Part shown: positions 25,030-32,215 of the stretch, piece by piece
Position numbering within the stretch: position 1 is the first letter of the stretch
Layout of the letters: the number at the start of each line of letters is the position of its first letter
Assembly (NCBI GenBank): GCA_036490715.1
Contig: DASXDL010000030.1
Coordinates: 1-64,000, forward strand
Direction: 5' to 3'
Source of the DNA: FEN-1191 sp036490715
GTDB taxonomy: Bacteria; Pseudomonadota; Gammaproteobacteria; Steroidobacterales; Steroidobacteraceae
Length of the DNA stretch: 64,000 bases
Program-made: the position numbers and the translations under genes
The notes under the pieces: generated by a model
Databases searched by the model: none
Told to the model about the DNA's origin: nothing
What the model saw: only the letters and a program-made list of their open reading frames with translations

Positions 25030-26352
25030 TTAGACCGGATTTTCGAGGTTGAAGGTCTCGTTGGCATCATCGTAGGCGAACACCTCGGCGTAGCGCGCCA
25101 GGCTGATCACCGCGCGCAGCGTCTGCTCGGCGTCGTTATCGCCCATGAAGTCCTCGAGCTCGTCGATGAAGCGGCTCTTGCGCGCCGAATGCGAGGCGCG
25201 CTCATCGAGCACGCGCTTGATGTGGGCGGCCAGCTGCACGTAGTTCAGCAGGTGGCGGGCGAAGATCTGCTTGCGCACGTCGATCTCGGAAGTCGCAAAG
25301 GCCATGCCCTCCGGGGTGAGGCGGATATCGCCGCCCTCGACCTCGGCGAAGCGCATCATCTGCAGCGTTTCCGCCACCGGGAACAGTTCGTCGATCTCCA
25401 TCTGCAGGTCCGAGGCGATCTTGGGCAGGTCGGCGGCGCCGTTGAACGGCGGCGCGGCCAGGGTCTCCATCAAACCGGCCAACAGGTTGGACGACACCCG
25501 CGGCAGCACGCTGCCGATGCCCTGACCGGGAAAGCGCTCGGCCCGGGCGGTGGGCGCGGCACCGCCGCGACGCGAGGTCATCTCGACGTAGATGCGTTCC
25601 ACCAGCTCGCGGAATTTCGGGTCCAGGCGCTTGCGCGGCTGCGGCAGCGTGACATCGATTTCGCTCAGGATCCGGCCCGGGTTGCTGCCGAACACCAGAA
25701 TCCGATCGCACATCAGCACCGCTTCTTCGATGTTGTGGGTCACCAGGATTACGCCCTTGATCGGCATCTGGCCTTCGGCCCACAGATCGAGAAAATCGGT
25801 GCGCAGCGTTTCGGCGGTCAGCACATCGAGCGCCGAGAACGGCTCGTCCATCAGCAAAATGTCCGGATGGACCACCAGCGCGCGGGCGAAGCCGACGCGC
25901 TGGCGCATGCCGCCGGACAGCTCGCGCGGGTAGGCCGATTCGAAACCGTCCAGACCGATCAGGTCGATGGCTGCCAGTGAGCGCTTGCGGATCTGCGCCT
26001 TGTCCATGCCCTGGGCCTCGAGTCCCAGTGCAACGTTTTCGTAGACCGTGAGCCACGGAAACAGCGCGAAGCTCTGGAACACCATGGCGATGCCGGTAGC
26101 GCAGCCGGCGATCTGATGGCCGCGAAAGCTGAGTGTGCCGGCGCTGGGTTCAGCCAGGCCCGCGATCAGGCGCAGCAGCGTCGATTTGCCGGAGCCCGAG
26201 CGGCCCAAGAGGCCAACGATCTGCCCGGCCTGCAAGCTCAGGTTGACGCCCTCGAGCACCAGCAGTTCGCCGCCGTCCGGCTTGTGAAACGACTTGCACA
26301 CGTCGTGTACCGACAGCAGCTGCTCGGTCATCAGCTCGGGTGCGGTGTTCAT
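25030..26352 (-). CDS. ABC transporter ATPase of the NitT/TauT (nitrate/sulfonate) type with C-terminal AAA-associated domain
   Basis: This 440-residue protein has an ATPase domain at residues 10-260: Walker A GRSGSGKST (50-58), signature LSGGM (145-149), Walker B ILLMDEP with Glu170, and a TH-NIEEAV switch. The sequence matches NrtD/SsuB/TauB. The extra C-terminal ~150 residues (from about 290) resemble the AAA-associated C-terminal domain found in a subset of these ATPases, a probable regulatory module. I chose ATG 26352 with a GGAG site six bases upstream; an alternative ATG at 26376 overlaps the permease stop (TGATG). No periplasmic binding protein gene is nearby, so the substrate cannot be assigned. 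Confidence 0.9.
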   Translation of the reverse strand: MNTAPELMTEQLLSVHDVCKSFHKPDGGELLVLEGVNLSLQAGQIVGLLGRSGSGKSTLLRLIAGLAEPSAGTLSFRGHQIAGCATGIAMVFQSFALFPWLTVYENVALGLEAQGMDKAQIRKRSLAAIDLIGLDGFESAYPRELSGGMRQRVGFARALVVHPDILLMDEPFSALDVLTAETLRTDFLDLWAEGQMPIKGVILVTHNIEEAVLMCDRILVFGSNPGRILSEIDVTLPQPRKRLDPKFRELVERIYVEMTSRRGGAAPTARAERFPGQGIGSVLPRVSSNLLAGLMETLAAPPFNGAADLPKIASDLQMEIDELFPVAETLQMMRFAEVEGGDIRLTPEGMAFATSEIDVRKQIFARHLLNYVQLAAHIKRVLDERASHSARKSRFIDELEDFMGDNDAEQTLRAVISLARYAEVFAYDDANETFNLENPV

Positions 26353-26375
26353 ACAGTCTCCAGCGATCTCACTCA

Positions 26376-28106
26376 TCAGGTCAGGCGAAAGCGCCGTTCG
26401 GCAAAATAGTACAACGGCCGCCACAGCAAACGGTTGATGACCACCACGAACAGGCACATGACCGTGATCCCCAGAATGATGCGGTGAAAGTCCCCGGCGG
26501 TAGTGGCTTCGGCGATATAGGCGCCGATGCCATGGGCCTTGACCTCGACATCGCCCCAGCTGGCGATTTCGGCGACGATGGCCGCGTTCCACGAGCCGCC
26601 CGAGGCGGTGATCGCACCGGTCACGTAGTACGGCAGCACGCCCGGCAGCGCCACTTTGCGCCACCACAGCCAGCCGCGGATGCCTAGATTGTCGGCCGCG
26701 TAGCGCAGCTCGGTCGGCATGGCTGAGGCTCCAGCGATGACATTGAACAGGATGTACCACTGGGTACCCAGGATCATGAGCGGGCTGAGCCAGACGTCGG
26801 CATTGAGTTTCCAGGTCAAGATCCCGAGCACCGCGATCGGGAACAGCAGATTGGCGGGAAACGCCGCCAGGAACTGCGCCACCGGCTGCACGATCTGCGT
26901 GGCGCGCGGGCGCAGGCCGACCCAGATGCCGATCGGTACCCACACCACGCTTGCCAGCCCGATCAGGATCATCACCCGCAGCATCGTCAGCGAGGTCAGG
27001 CCGATGACCTGCAACGCTTCGTGTTCGCTGGTCTCGCCGATCAGCATGCGGGCGATGTGCCACAGCGCCAGCGCCACCACCAGTACCAGCAGCCCGAACC
27101 ACAGAAAATCCGCGCGCCGCCCGACCCGCACCGTGGCACTGGTGGCGCTGAGCAGCAGGCGCGGCGGTCGCGGCGCCCGGCGGCTGGTCCAGCGCATCAC
27201 CGCGTTGAATACCACGCGCATGCCGTTCAGCAGTCGCGAGCGCTGAAACATGGTCAGCGCCCAGGAATCCGGCACGTAGCTGCCGATCTCCTGATCGATG
27301 CGAAAGCGATCACCCCATACCACCAGTGGCCGGAAAATCAGTTGGTCGTACAGCAGTATCACGATGAACATGGTGAGAATCGCCCAGCCGATCGCCACCA
27401 GCGAGCGCTGCTGGATCGCGACCGCGATATAGGAGCCGATACCCGGCAGTGCGACGTTGGTACTGCCGACCGTCACCGATTCCGACGTGACGACGAAGAA
27501 CCAGCTGCCCGACATCGACATCAGCGTGTTCCACAGCAGCGCCGGCATCGCGAACGGCACCTCCAGCCGCCAGAAGCGCATCCAGGGCGTCAGGTGAAAC
27601 GACGCCGCCGCCTCCTCGAGTTCGTACGGCACCGTGCGCAGCGACTGGTAGAAGCTGAAGGCCATGTTCCAGGCCTGGCTGGTGAAGATCGCGAATATCG
27701 AGACGAATTCCGCACCCAGCACCCGTCCCGGCGCCAGCGACATGAAGAACACCACGGTGACCGAGATGAACCCGAGGATCGGTACCGACTGCAGGATGTC
27801 GAGGATCGGCACCAGCAGCTTCTCGGCGCGGGCGTTCTTCGCCGCCCAGGTGGCATAGGTGAAGGTGAACACCAGCGACAGACCGAGCGCTACGAACATG
27901 CGCAGCGTGGTGCGAGCGGCATAAAACGGCAGGTTGCGCGGATCGAGCGACAGGGGCGTGGCCGACAGCCTCGACAGCGGCTCGAACAGACCGCGACTGG
28001 CCTCGGCAAAGAAGGTCAAAAGGCCGATCACGACCACGATCGCGATCAGGTCCCAACGGGTGGCGACATCGCGTACGAAGGCAAAAGGTTGGGATCGATT
28101 GACCAA
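26376..28106 (-). CDS. Double ABC permease (two fused binding-protein-dependent transport domains)
   Basis: This 576-residue inner-membrane protein contains two homologous permease domains in tandem. Each ends in an EAA-type ATPase-contact loop (YELEEAAASFHLTPWMRFWRLEVP at about residue 160, and LRYAADNLGIRGWLWWRKVALPG at about residue 465). About twelve TM helices are visible. One polypeptide therefore replaces the usual permease dimer of NitT/TauT-type importers. The start is probably TTG 28106 with CAGGG seven bases upstream; no in-frame ATG is close. It is followed by its ATPase and preceded, 63 bases away on the same strand, by the RsbW-like kinase gene. Confidence 0.9.
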   Translation of the reverse strand: MVNRSQPFAFVRDVATRWDLIAIVVVIGLLTFFAEASRGLFEPLSRLSATPLSLDPRNLPFYAARTTLRMFVALGLSLVFTFTYATWAAKNARAEKLLVPILDILQSVPILGFISVTVVFFMSLAPGRVLGAEFVSIFAIFTSQAWNMAFSFYQSLRTVPYELEEAAASFHLTPWMRFWRLEVPFAMPALLWNTLMSMSGSWFFVVTSESVTVGSTNVALPGIGSYIAVAIQQRSLVAIGWAILTMFIVILLYDQLIFRPLVVWGDRFRIDQEIGSYVPDSWALTMFQRSRLLNGMRVVFNAVMRWTSRRAPRPPRLLLSATSATVRVGRRADFLWFGLLVLVVALALWHIARMLIGETSEHEALQVIGLTSLTMLRVMILIGLASVVWVPIGIWVGLRPRATQIVQPVAQFLAAFPANLLFPIAVLGILTWKLNADVWLSPLMILGTQWYILFNVIAGASAMPTELRYAADNLGIRGWLWWRKVALPGVLPYYVTGAITASGGSWNAAIVAEIASWGDVEVKAHGIGAYIAEATTAGDFHRIILGITVMCLFVVVINRLLWRPLYYFAERRFRLT

Positions 28107-28169
28107 TCGTGCGCCCTGGTGACCGCCTGCCCGTTGAAAGGAAGCGCGCGCGCGTGAGCGCAGGCGCCG

Positions 28170-28631
28170 TTAGTTTTGCACGGCTATCTTACAATTATTC
28201 TTGCGTGAGTCGGCACAGCGGAATACCAGCGTCAGCTGGTTCTGCGCTGCCAGCCGCCGGTAGTGAATCTCATCGGCGAAGTGGCGCACCAGCCGAATGC
28301 CGCGGCCGCCGATGCTGGCCTCGCCCAGCGACTGCGGCAGCTCCGGCGGAACATAACGTGTCGGATCGAACGCCGTGCCATCATCGTCGATGCGCACCAC
28401 GATGCGCTCGGAGTCGCGCGATCCAACGATGCTGACGGTGCCGGCGGCGGCTCGCGGATAGCCGTAGGCAATCACGTTGCTGACCGATTCGGTCAGGCAC
28501 AGATCGAGACGGTGGGCGAGCGAGGCCGGCAGCTGCCACTCGGCGGTCAGCCCCACGAGCCAGCGCTGCAATGCTTCGATACCGGCGAGTGTTGCCGGCA
28601 TCATGCACTGCGACGACGCTTCGGGGGCCAT
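28170..28631 (-). CDS. RsbW/SpoIIAB-like anti-sigma regulatory kinase (HATPase)
   Basis: This 153-residue GHKL ATPase of the Ser/Thr kinase type inhibits a target protein and phosphorylates an STAS partner. The N box is Glu48-Asn52 (LCLTESVSNVIAYGYP), G1 is IDDDGTAFDP (82-90) and G2 is IGGRGIRLVRHFAD (107-120). There is no histidine phospho-acceptor, so it is not a histidine kinase. It follows the STAS gene by 36 bases, and the SpoIIE-type phosphatase lies in the same cluster, completing a partner switch. No sigma factor is adjacent, so the inhibited client is unknown. An internal ATG (28601) is also possible as start. Confidence 0.9.
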   Translation of the reverse strand: MAPEASSQCMMPATLAGIEALQRWLVGLTAEWQLPASLAHRLDLCLTESVSNVIAYGYPRAAAGTVSIVGSRDSERIVVRIDDDGTAFDPTRYVPPELPQSLGEASIGGRGIRLVRHFADEIHYRRLAAQNQLTLVFRCADSRKNNCKIAVQN

Positions 28632-28667
28632 CGGCGGGCCGTAGCTGGCGCGGCCGCTGCGACGCGC

Positions 28668-29012
28668 TCAGGCGACGCCGAGCGCGCGGCGGGCCTGTTC
28701 CATGTCGTGAGCGATCGGAATGATCGCCTGGATGCCGGTCGCCTTCAGGACCTCTTCGACCGGCTCGGTGGGTTTGTACAGCACCAGAGTGCCGCCGCGC
28801 AGCTTTTGTGCCTTGGCGACATTGACCAGCGTGCGGATACCGATCGAGGCCAGAAAGCTGACCTGTGACAGGTCCACCAGGATCTGCGCCTTCTTGGTGG
28901 TGGCCAGCGAGGTCAGCTTAAGATCGATCTGCTGCGTGCCGACGATATCCATGCGGCCCGAGAGGCCGATACCGAGAATCCCGGCCGCCAGATCACGTGT
29001 CGCTAGTTCCAT
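28668..29012 (-). CDS. STAS-domain anti-anti-sigma-type protein (RsbV/SpoIIAA-like)
   Basis: This 114-residue single-domain STAS protein is expected to bind and release the RsbW-like kinase depending on phosphorylation. The core motif is LVDLSQVSFLASIGIRTLV; Ser56 aligns with the phospho-acceptor Ser58 of SpoIIAA, with Ala in place of the preceding Asp, a variant common in the FLAS(A/I)G subfamily. AGGGG lies ten bases upstream of ATG 29012, and a good promoter lies at 29066-29095. Its kinase (36 bases downstream) and phosphatase (two genes upstream) complete the switch. Confidence 0.92.
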   Translation of the reverse strand: MELATRDLAAGILGIGLSGRMDIVGTQQIDLKLTSLATTKKAQILVDLSQVSFLASIGIRTLVNVAKAQKLRGGTLVLYKPTEPVEEVLKATGIQAIIPIAHDMEQARRALGVA

Positions 29013-29065
29013 GTGCTGTTCGCCCCTGGTCTTTCAGGCCTGGATTGATGTGCAACGAGTCGAAA

Positions 29066-29095
29066 ATTCTAGCAGTTCGCGTGCCGCCGCGTCAC
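29066..29095 (-). promoter_or_regulatory. Sigma-70-like promoter for the STAS-kinase genes
   Basis: On the minus strand GTGACG (29095-29090) is followed, after 18 bases, by TAGAAT (29071-29066), a 5/6 match to the -10 consensus. It lies in the 104-base gap between the SLOG-like gene and the STAS gene, so the STAS and kinase genes can probably be made independently of the upstream phosphatase operon. Confidence 0.5.
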
Positions 29096-29116
29096 AGCGC
29101 CGGAGCGCCGCGACGC

Positions 29117-30808
29117 TCAGAAGGCACCCGGCGGTGCATGTTCTCGATGGTAGCGGTGGATGGCCCATAGATAGATCTCCATCAGCGAATTTTGCCCAAG
29201 TTCCTCGAGCACGGCGTTGCGCCGACCGCGACTGCGGATGCGCTGCAGTTGCCGGCGCGCGTGTCGGTACTGGCTGAGCTGGTTACGGTACTGCCACAGC
29301 AGCTCCTGCACCGCCATCTTGTTCTGGCGCAGCTCCCATACCCCGAGCACCACCGCCAGCGCGCCGCTGCAGAAGGTCAGCACGTTCTTGAACGGCAGTC
29401 CGGTGCGCGCATCGATATTGTGCAGCGCCCCGCCGAACATGAACATCATCGACAGCACGATCAGCACCACGATGAATACACCGTTCTTCAGCCGCCCGAT
29501 CCAGAAGCGGTGTTTCTCCATGCTGGCGACCTTGCGCACGAAATAGCCATACTGGTCCTCGATCCAGTCGTGATCGACCAGGCGCGCGCGCAGCTCCGGA
29601 TTCTCGTCGGCGGCGTGCGGATGGATGGCCAGCGGCTCGATAGTGTCGAGTACGAAACTGATCCAGCCGAATCCCGGAAAGCGGCTGATGCCGGTGAGCG
29701 TGATCAGCGCCCGGCCGTGCGCCGGCTTGACGCCGGCGACCGTCAGATAGAAGCGCACCCGCAGGGTTTCCGCCAGCGCGCGATACGCCAGGTATTTGCC
29801 GAACCAGCGCTTGGTCTGAAAAAAGTAAAAGATCAGCAGGCTGATGAACAGGATCACCATGTAGAACATCAGCAGCGTCTTGCTCTCGGTGATCTTGTCG
29901 TAGATCAGGTAGACCAGGCCCATCGTGAAGGCGGTGATACCGAACAGGTTGAACAGCCGGTCGGACTGCCGCTGCATGTAGCCGGCGAGTGAATCGGCCT
30001 TGACGAACTGCCGGTCGATGCTCTCGACCGCTTCGGCATCGCTCAGCTGCTGCAGGGCCGCCCGCTGCGGCAGCAGACTGGCGCTGTGCATCTGGCCAGG
30101 GCGGGCGTTGAAGCGCTCGAAGTCGGCGTTGTATTCGTCCAGGTCGCCGAGCCGCCGCCGCAGTGACGGCGGCATCGACGGCTGCACGTCGAGCACGCTG
30201 TCACCGGCCGACAGCAGGTAGTACGAGGCCGGCGGCGCATCGATACCACCCTGCTCGCCGCCGCCGGCGGCCTCGCCGAGGCGCCGGGCCTGCACCCAGT
30301 AGACCAGACGTGCGGTCACGTCGAGTTCATTGGCCACCGTGCTGACCTCGATGCGATTGGCGATTTCAGTCGGTTCGCCGCGTACACCCAGAAACCGAAA
30401 TACCTGGTCGGCGGTGTCGTCCGCCAGCTTCGATGATTTTCCGTCCCACAGCGCCAGCAGCAGGCTGCTGCGCTGGATCAAAGCCGCCGCCAGCCGTGAG
30501 TCGACCGGCTCCGGGACCACGATCGCGTGCACGCGCGGGTGGCCGACGGCCGCGGCGTCCGCCGCCGAGCTGCACAGCGCATCGATCGCGACGTCGGCGC
30601 CGTGCAGCGCCCGCGCAATGGCCAGGTTGGCGGCGCTGCGACTATCCATCATGACTCTCAGATCGGTCGCGGGCAGTTGCTGTTTGAGCTCGAGCAGAAA
30701 GCCGACCACCACCCCGACCAGCCGGGCAACCTGTTCCGGCGCCAAGTCCGAGTGACTGGCGAGCCCGACGATGAATGCGGAATTATCCGGCGAGGTGGGG
30801 GCGGTCAA
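29117..30808 (-). CDS. SLOG-like N-terminal domain fused to a four-TM SLATT-like region
   Basis: This 563-residue membrane protein was recognised by architecture only. Residues 10-142 resemble a SLOG Rossmann-like nucleotide/ligand-binding domain: FIVGLASHSDLAPEQV replaces the family 'G-x-S-G-H-R-x-L' start, SRSAANLAIARALHGADV follows, and LLLALWDGKSSKLADDTADQV replaces 'LIALWDG...GGT'. Residues 265-495 carry two TM pairs (about 286-304/311-330 and 442-460/475-493) separated by a soluble part with YRALAETLRVRFYL and WIEDQYGYFVRKVA, as in SLATT/DUF4231-type effectors. The GHR arginine and glycine-rich loop are changed, so ligand binding may be altered. The TTG start sits inside the phosphatase stop (TTGA), so the two are translationally coupled and probably work together. 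Confidence 0.7.
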   Translation of the reverse strand: MTAPTSPDNSAFIVGLASHSDLAPEQVARLVGVVVGFLLELKQQLPATDLRVMMDSRSAANLAIARALHGADVAIDALCSSAADAAAVGHPRVHAIVVPEPVDSRLAAALIQRSSLLLALWDGKSSKLADDTADQVFRFLGVRGEPTEIANRIEVSTVANELDVTARLVYWVQARRLGEAAGGGEQGGIDAPPASYYLLSAGDSVLDVQPSMPPSLRRRLGDLDEYNADFERFNARPGQMHSASLLPQRAALQQLSDAEAVESIDRQFVKADSLAGYMQRQSDRLFNLFGITAFTMGLVYLIYDKITESKTLLMFYMVILFISLLIFYFFQTKRWFGKYLAYRALAETLRVRFYLTVAGVKPAHGRALITLTGISRFPGFGWISFVLDTIEPLAIHPHAADENPELRARLVDHDWIEDQYGYFVRKVASMEKHRFWIGRLKNGVFIVVLIVLSMMFMFGGALHNIDARTGLPFKNVLTFCSGALAVVLGVWELRQNKMAVQELLWQYRNQLSQYRHARRQLQRIRSRGRRNAVLEELGQNSLMEIYLWAIHRYHREHAPPGAF

Positions 30809-32115
30809 TGCGGCAGCGCCGGTGGCCGCTGGTCCCAGACCAGCACGGTGAGCGTAATGTCATCGGATTGCGGTGCCTGAGCGGCAAACCCGCTGACGCT
30901 GCGGCAGATGCGCTCGACCAGCGCCGCGGCCGGCCCATCGCCGTGCGCCTGCACCTCATCGATCAGACGTCCGGTACCAAAGGCCTCTTGGCCGACGCTG
31001 AAGGCTTCGGTGACCCCGTCGGTGTACAGCACCAGGCGGTCGCCCGGCTGCAGCTGCAGCGTGTGCTGCGGATACTCGATGCCGGGCATGACGCCCAGAA
31101 TCAGGCCGACGGTGCCATCGAGGGTCTCGATCGAGCCGTCGGCGCGGCGCAGATACGGCGCATTGTGGCCGCCGTTGGCGTAGTGCAGTGCCCCGGTGGT
31201 CGGGTCGAACACGCAATAGAACACGGTCACGAACAGCTCCATCGGATTTTGCGTGCACAGCACCTCGTTGGTCTGCGCCAGACACGCACCCGGCTCGGCA
31301 TACTGCAGCGCCAGATCGCGCAGGTGGGTCCACGCCACCGCCATGAAAAACGCCGCCGGTACGCCCTTGCCGGCCACGTCCGCCATCACCAGACCGATGC
31401 GCCCGTCGGGCAGCTCGATGAAGTCGTAGAAGTCACCGCCCATTGAAGTGGCGGGAATCATGCGCGCCGCGGCATCGCAGCCCGGTCGGGTCGGAAAGGC
31501 GGCCGGCAGAATCGCAATCTGCAACGCCTTGGCGATGTCGAGTTCGGCTTTCAGCTGAGCTTGCGCGCTCTCGAGCGCAGCGTTCTTGTCTGCCAGCTCG
31601 CGGGTGCGCGTAGCCACGATGTTCTCGAGATGATGCGTCTGCAGCTTCAGCACCCGTATTAGCCGCAGCAGCCGCAGCATGCGCAGCCAGCGCGCATCCA
31701 CGCCCAGTAGATAGAACGGCGCAATCGACAGCAGATCCACCACGCCCTGGAAGCTGAAGATGAAGGCGAGTTTGCGTTCGGCCGCTGCCAGTCGCAGCAG
31801 GTATTCAAACGAGAACACCGCCACGATCACGAGCTCTTCGATGTGCAGGGCCTGACGGGCCCAGGGCGGTAGGCCTGGTGCGGCCTCCACGATCACCGAT
31901 GCGACGCTGATCACGATCAGCATCAGGATCAGCGTGTCGAATACGCGCCCGAAACCTGTGTCCGGACGCAGCAGCCGTTCGATGCGGTCGCGCAGTGAGT
32001 TGCCCGGAGCGCGCGCCGGCAGCGTCGCCGCCGATGGCAGCGTCAGGTCGTCAGCAATCGCGCGCGCATCGGTCTGGGTTGCTAGCTCCACCACCACTAT
32101 TGGAGCGCCGCGCAA
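30805..32115 (-). CDS. Voltage-sensor domain fused to a SpoIIE/RsbU-type PP2C phosphatase
   Basis: This 436-residue protein has two clear parts. Residues 55-160 form a four-helix voltage-sensor domain: S1 57-77; S2 with Glu94, Phe101 and Glu104 at Kv-channel spacing; S3 with Asp127; S4 with Arg142, 145, 148, 151, 154 and Lys157, a positive charge at every third position. No S5, pore loop or S6 follows. A coiled-coil linker (162-195) leads into a SpoIIE-type phosphatase (195-425): LDIAKALQIAILP, Asp228/Asp231 in GGDFYDF, Asp246 in MADVAGKG, Asp366 in LYTDGVTEAF and Asp418/419 in SDDITLTVL. It should dephosphorylate the STAS protein encoded nearby, with membrane potential as input. The start is uncertain (TTG 32115 or one of three GTG codons just inside). 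Confidence 0.92.
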   Translation of the reverse strand: MRGAPIVVVELATQTDARAIADDLTLPSAATLPARAPGNSLRDRIERLLRPDTGFGRVFDTLILMLIVISVASVIVEAAPGLPPWARQALHIEELVIVAVFSFEYLLRLAAAERKLAFIFSFQGVVDLLSIAPFYLLGVDARWLRMLRLLRLIRVLKLQTHHLENIVATRTRELADKNAALESAQAQLKAELDIAKALQIAILPAAFPTRPGCDAAARMIPATSMGGDFYDFIELPDGRIGLVMADVAGKGVPAAFFMAVAWTHLRDLALQYAEPGACLAQTNEVLCTQNPMELFVTVFYCVFDPTTGALHYANGGHNAPYLRRADGSIETLDGTVGLILGVMPGIEYPQHTLQLQPGDRLVLYTDGVTEAFSVGQEAFGTGRLIDEVQAHGDGPAAALVERICRSVSGFAAQAPQSDDITLTVLVWDQRPPALPH

Positions 32116-32170
32116 ATCCTGCCGCTCAGTCGCGCCGCCCGCTGACCTCCCTGAAAGTCATCTTGTGAGA

Positions 32171-32199
32171 AGCGGCTGCGGTTGGCAACCGCAGCCGCT
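32171..32199 (-). terminator. Long perfect hairpin after the secreted-protein gene
   Basis: A 13-bp perfect inverted repeat (AGCGGCTGCGGTT / AACCGCAGCCGCT) with a three-base loop lies 17 bases past the stop of the secreted-protein gene and upstream of the phosphatase gene. It lacks a T run, so it may be a weak intrinsic terminator, a 3'-end RNA stabiliser, or a protein site. Confidence 0.6.
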
Positions 32200-32215
32200 G
32201 CTCGAGGTTACGGCG

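Noticed and set aside
27021..28157. 378-codon plus-strand ORF over the permease gene
   Set aside because: It is an Arg/His/Gln-rich shadow of the minus-strand permease, which has two intact transport domains.
25030..32115. A missing sigma factor hidden in another frame near the partner-switch genes
   Set aside because: I looked on both strands for sigma-70 region 2 and 4 motifs and saw none; all non-listed frames are shadows.
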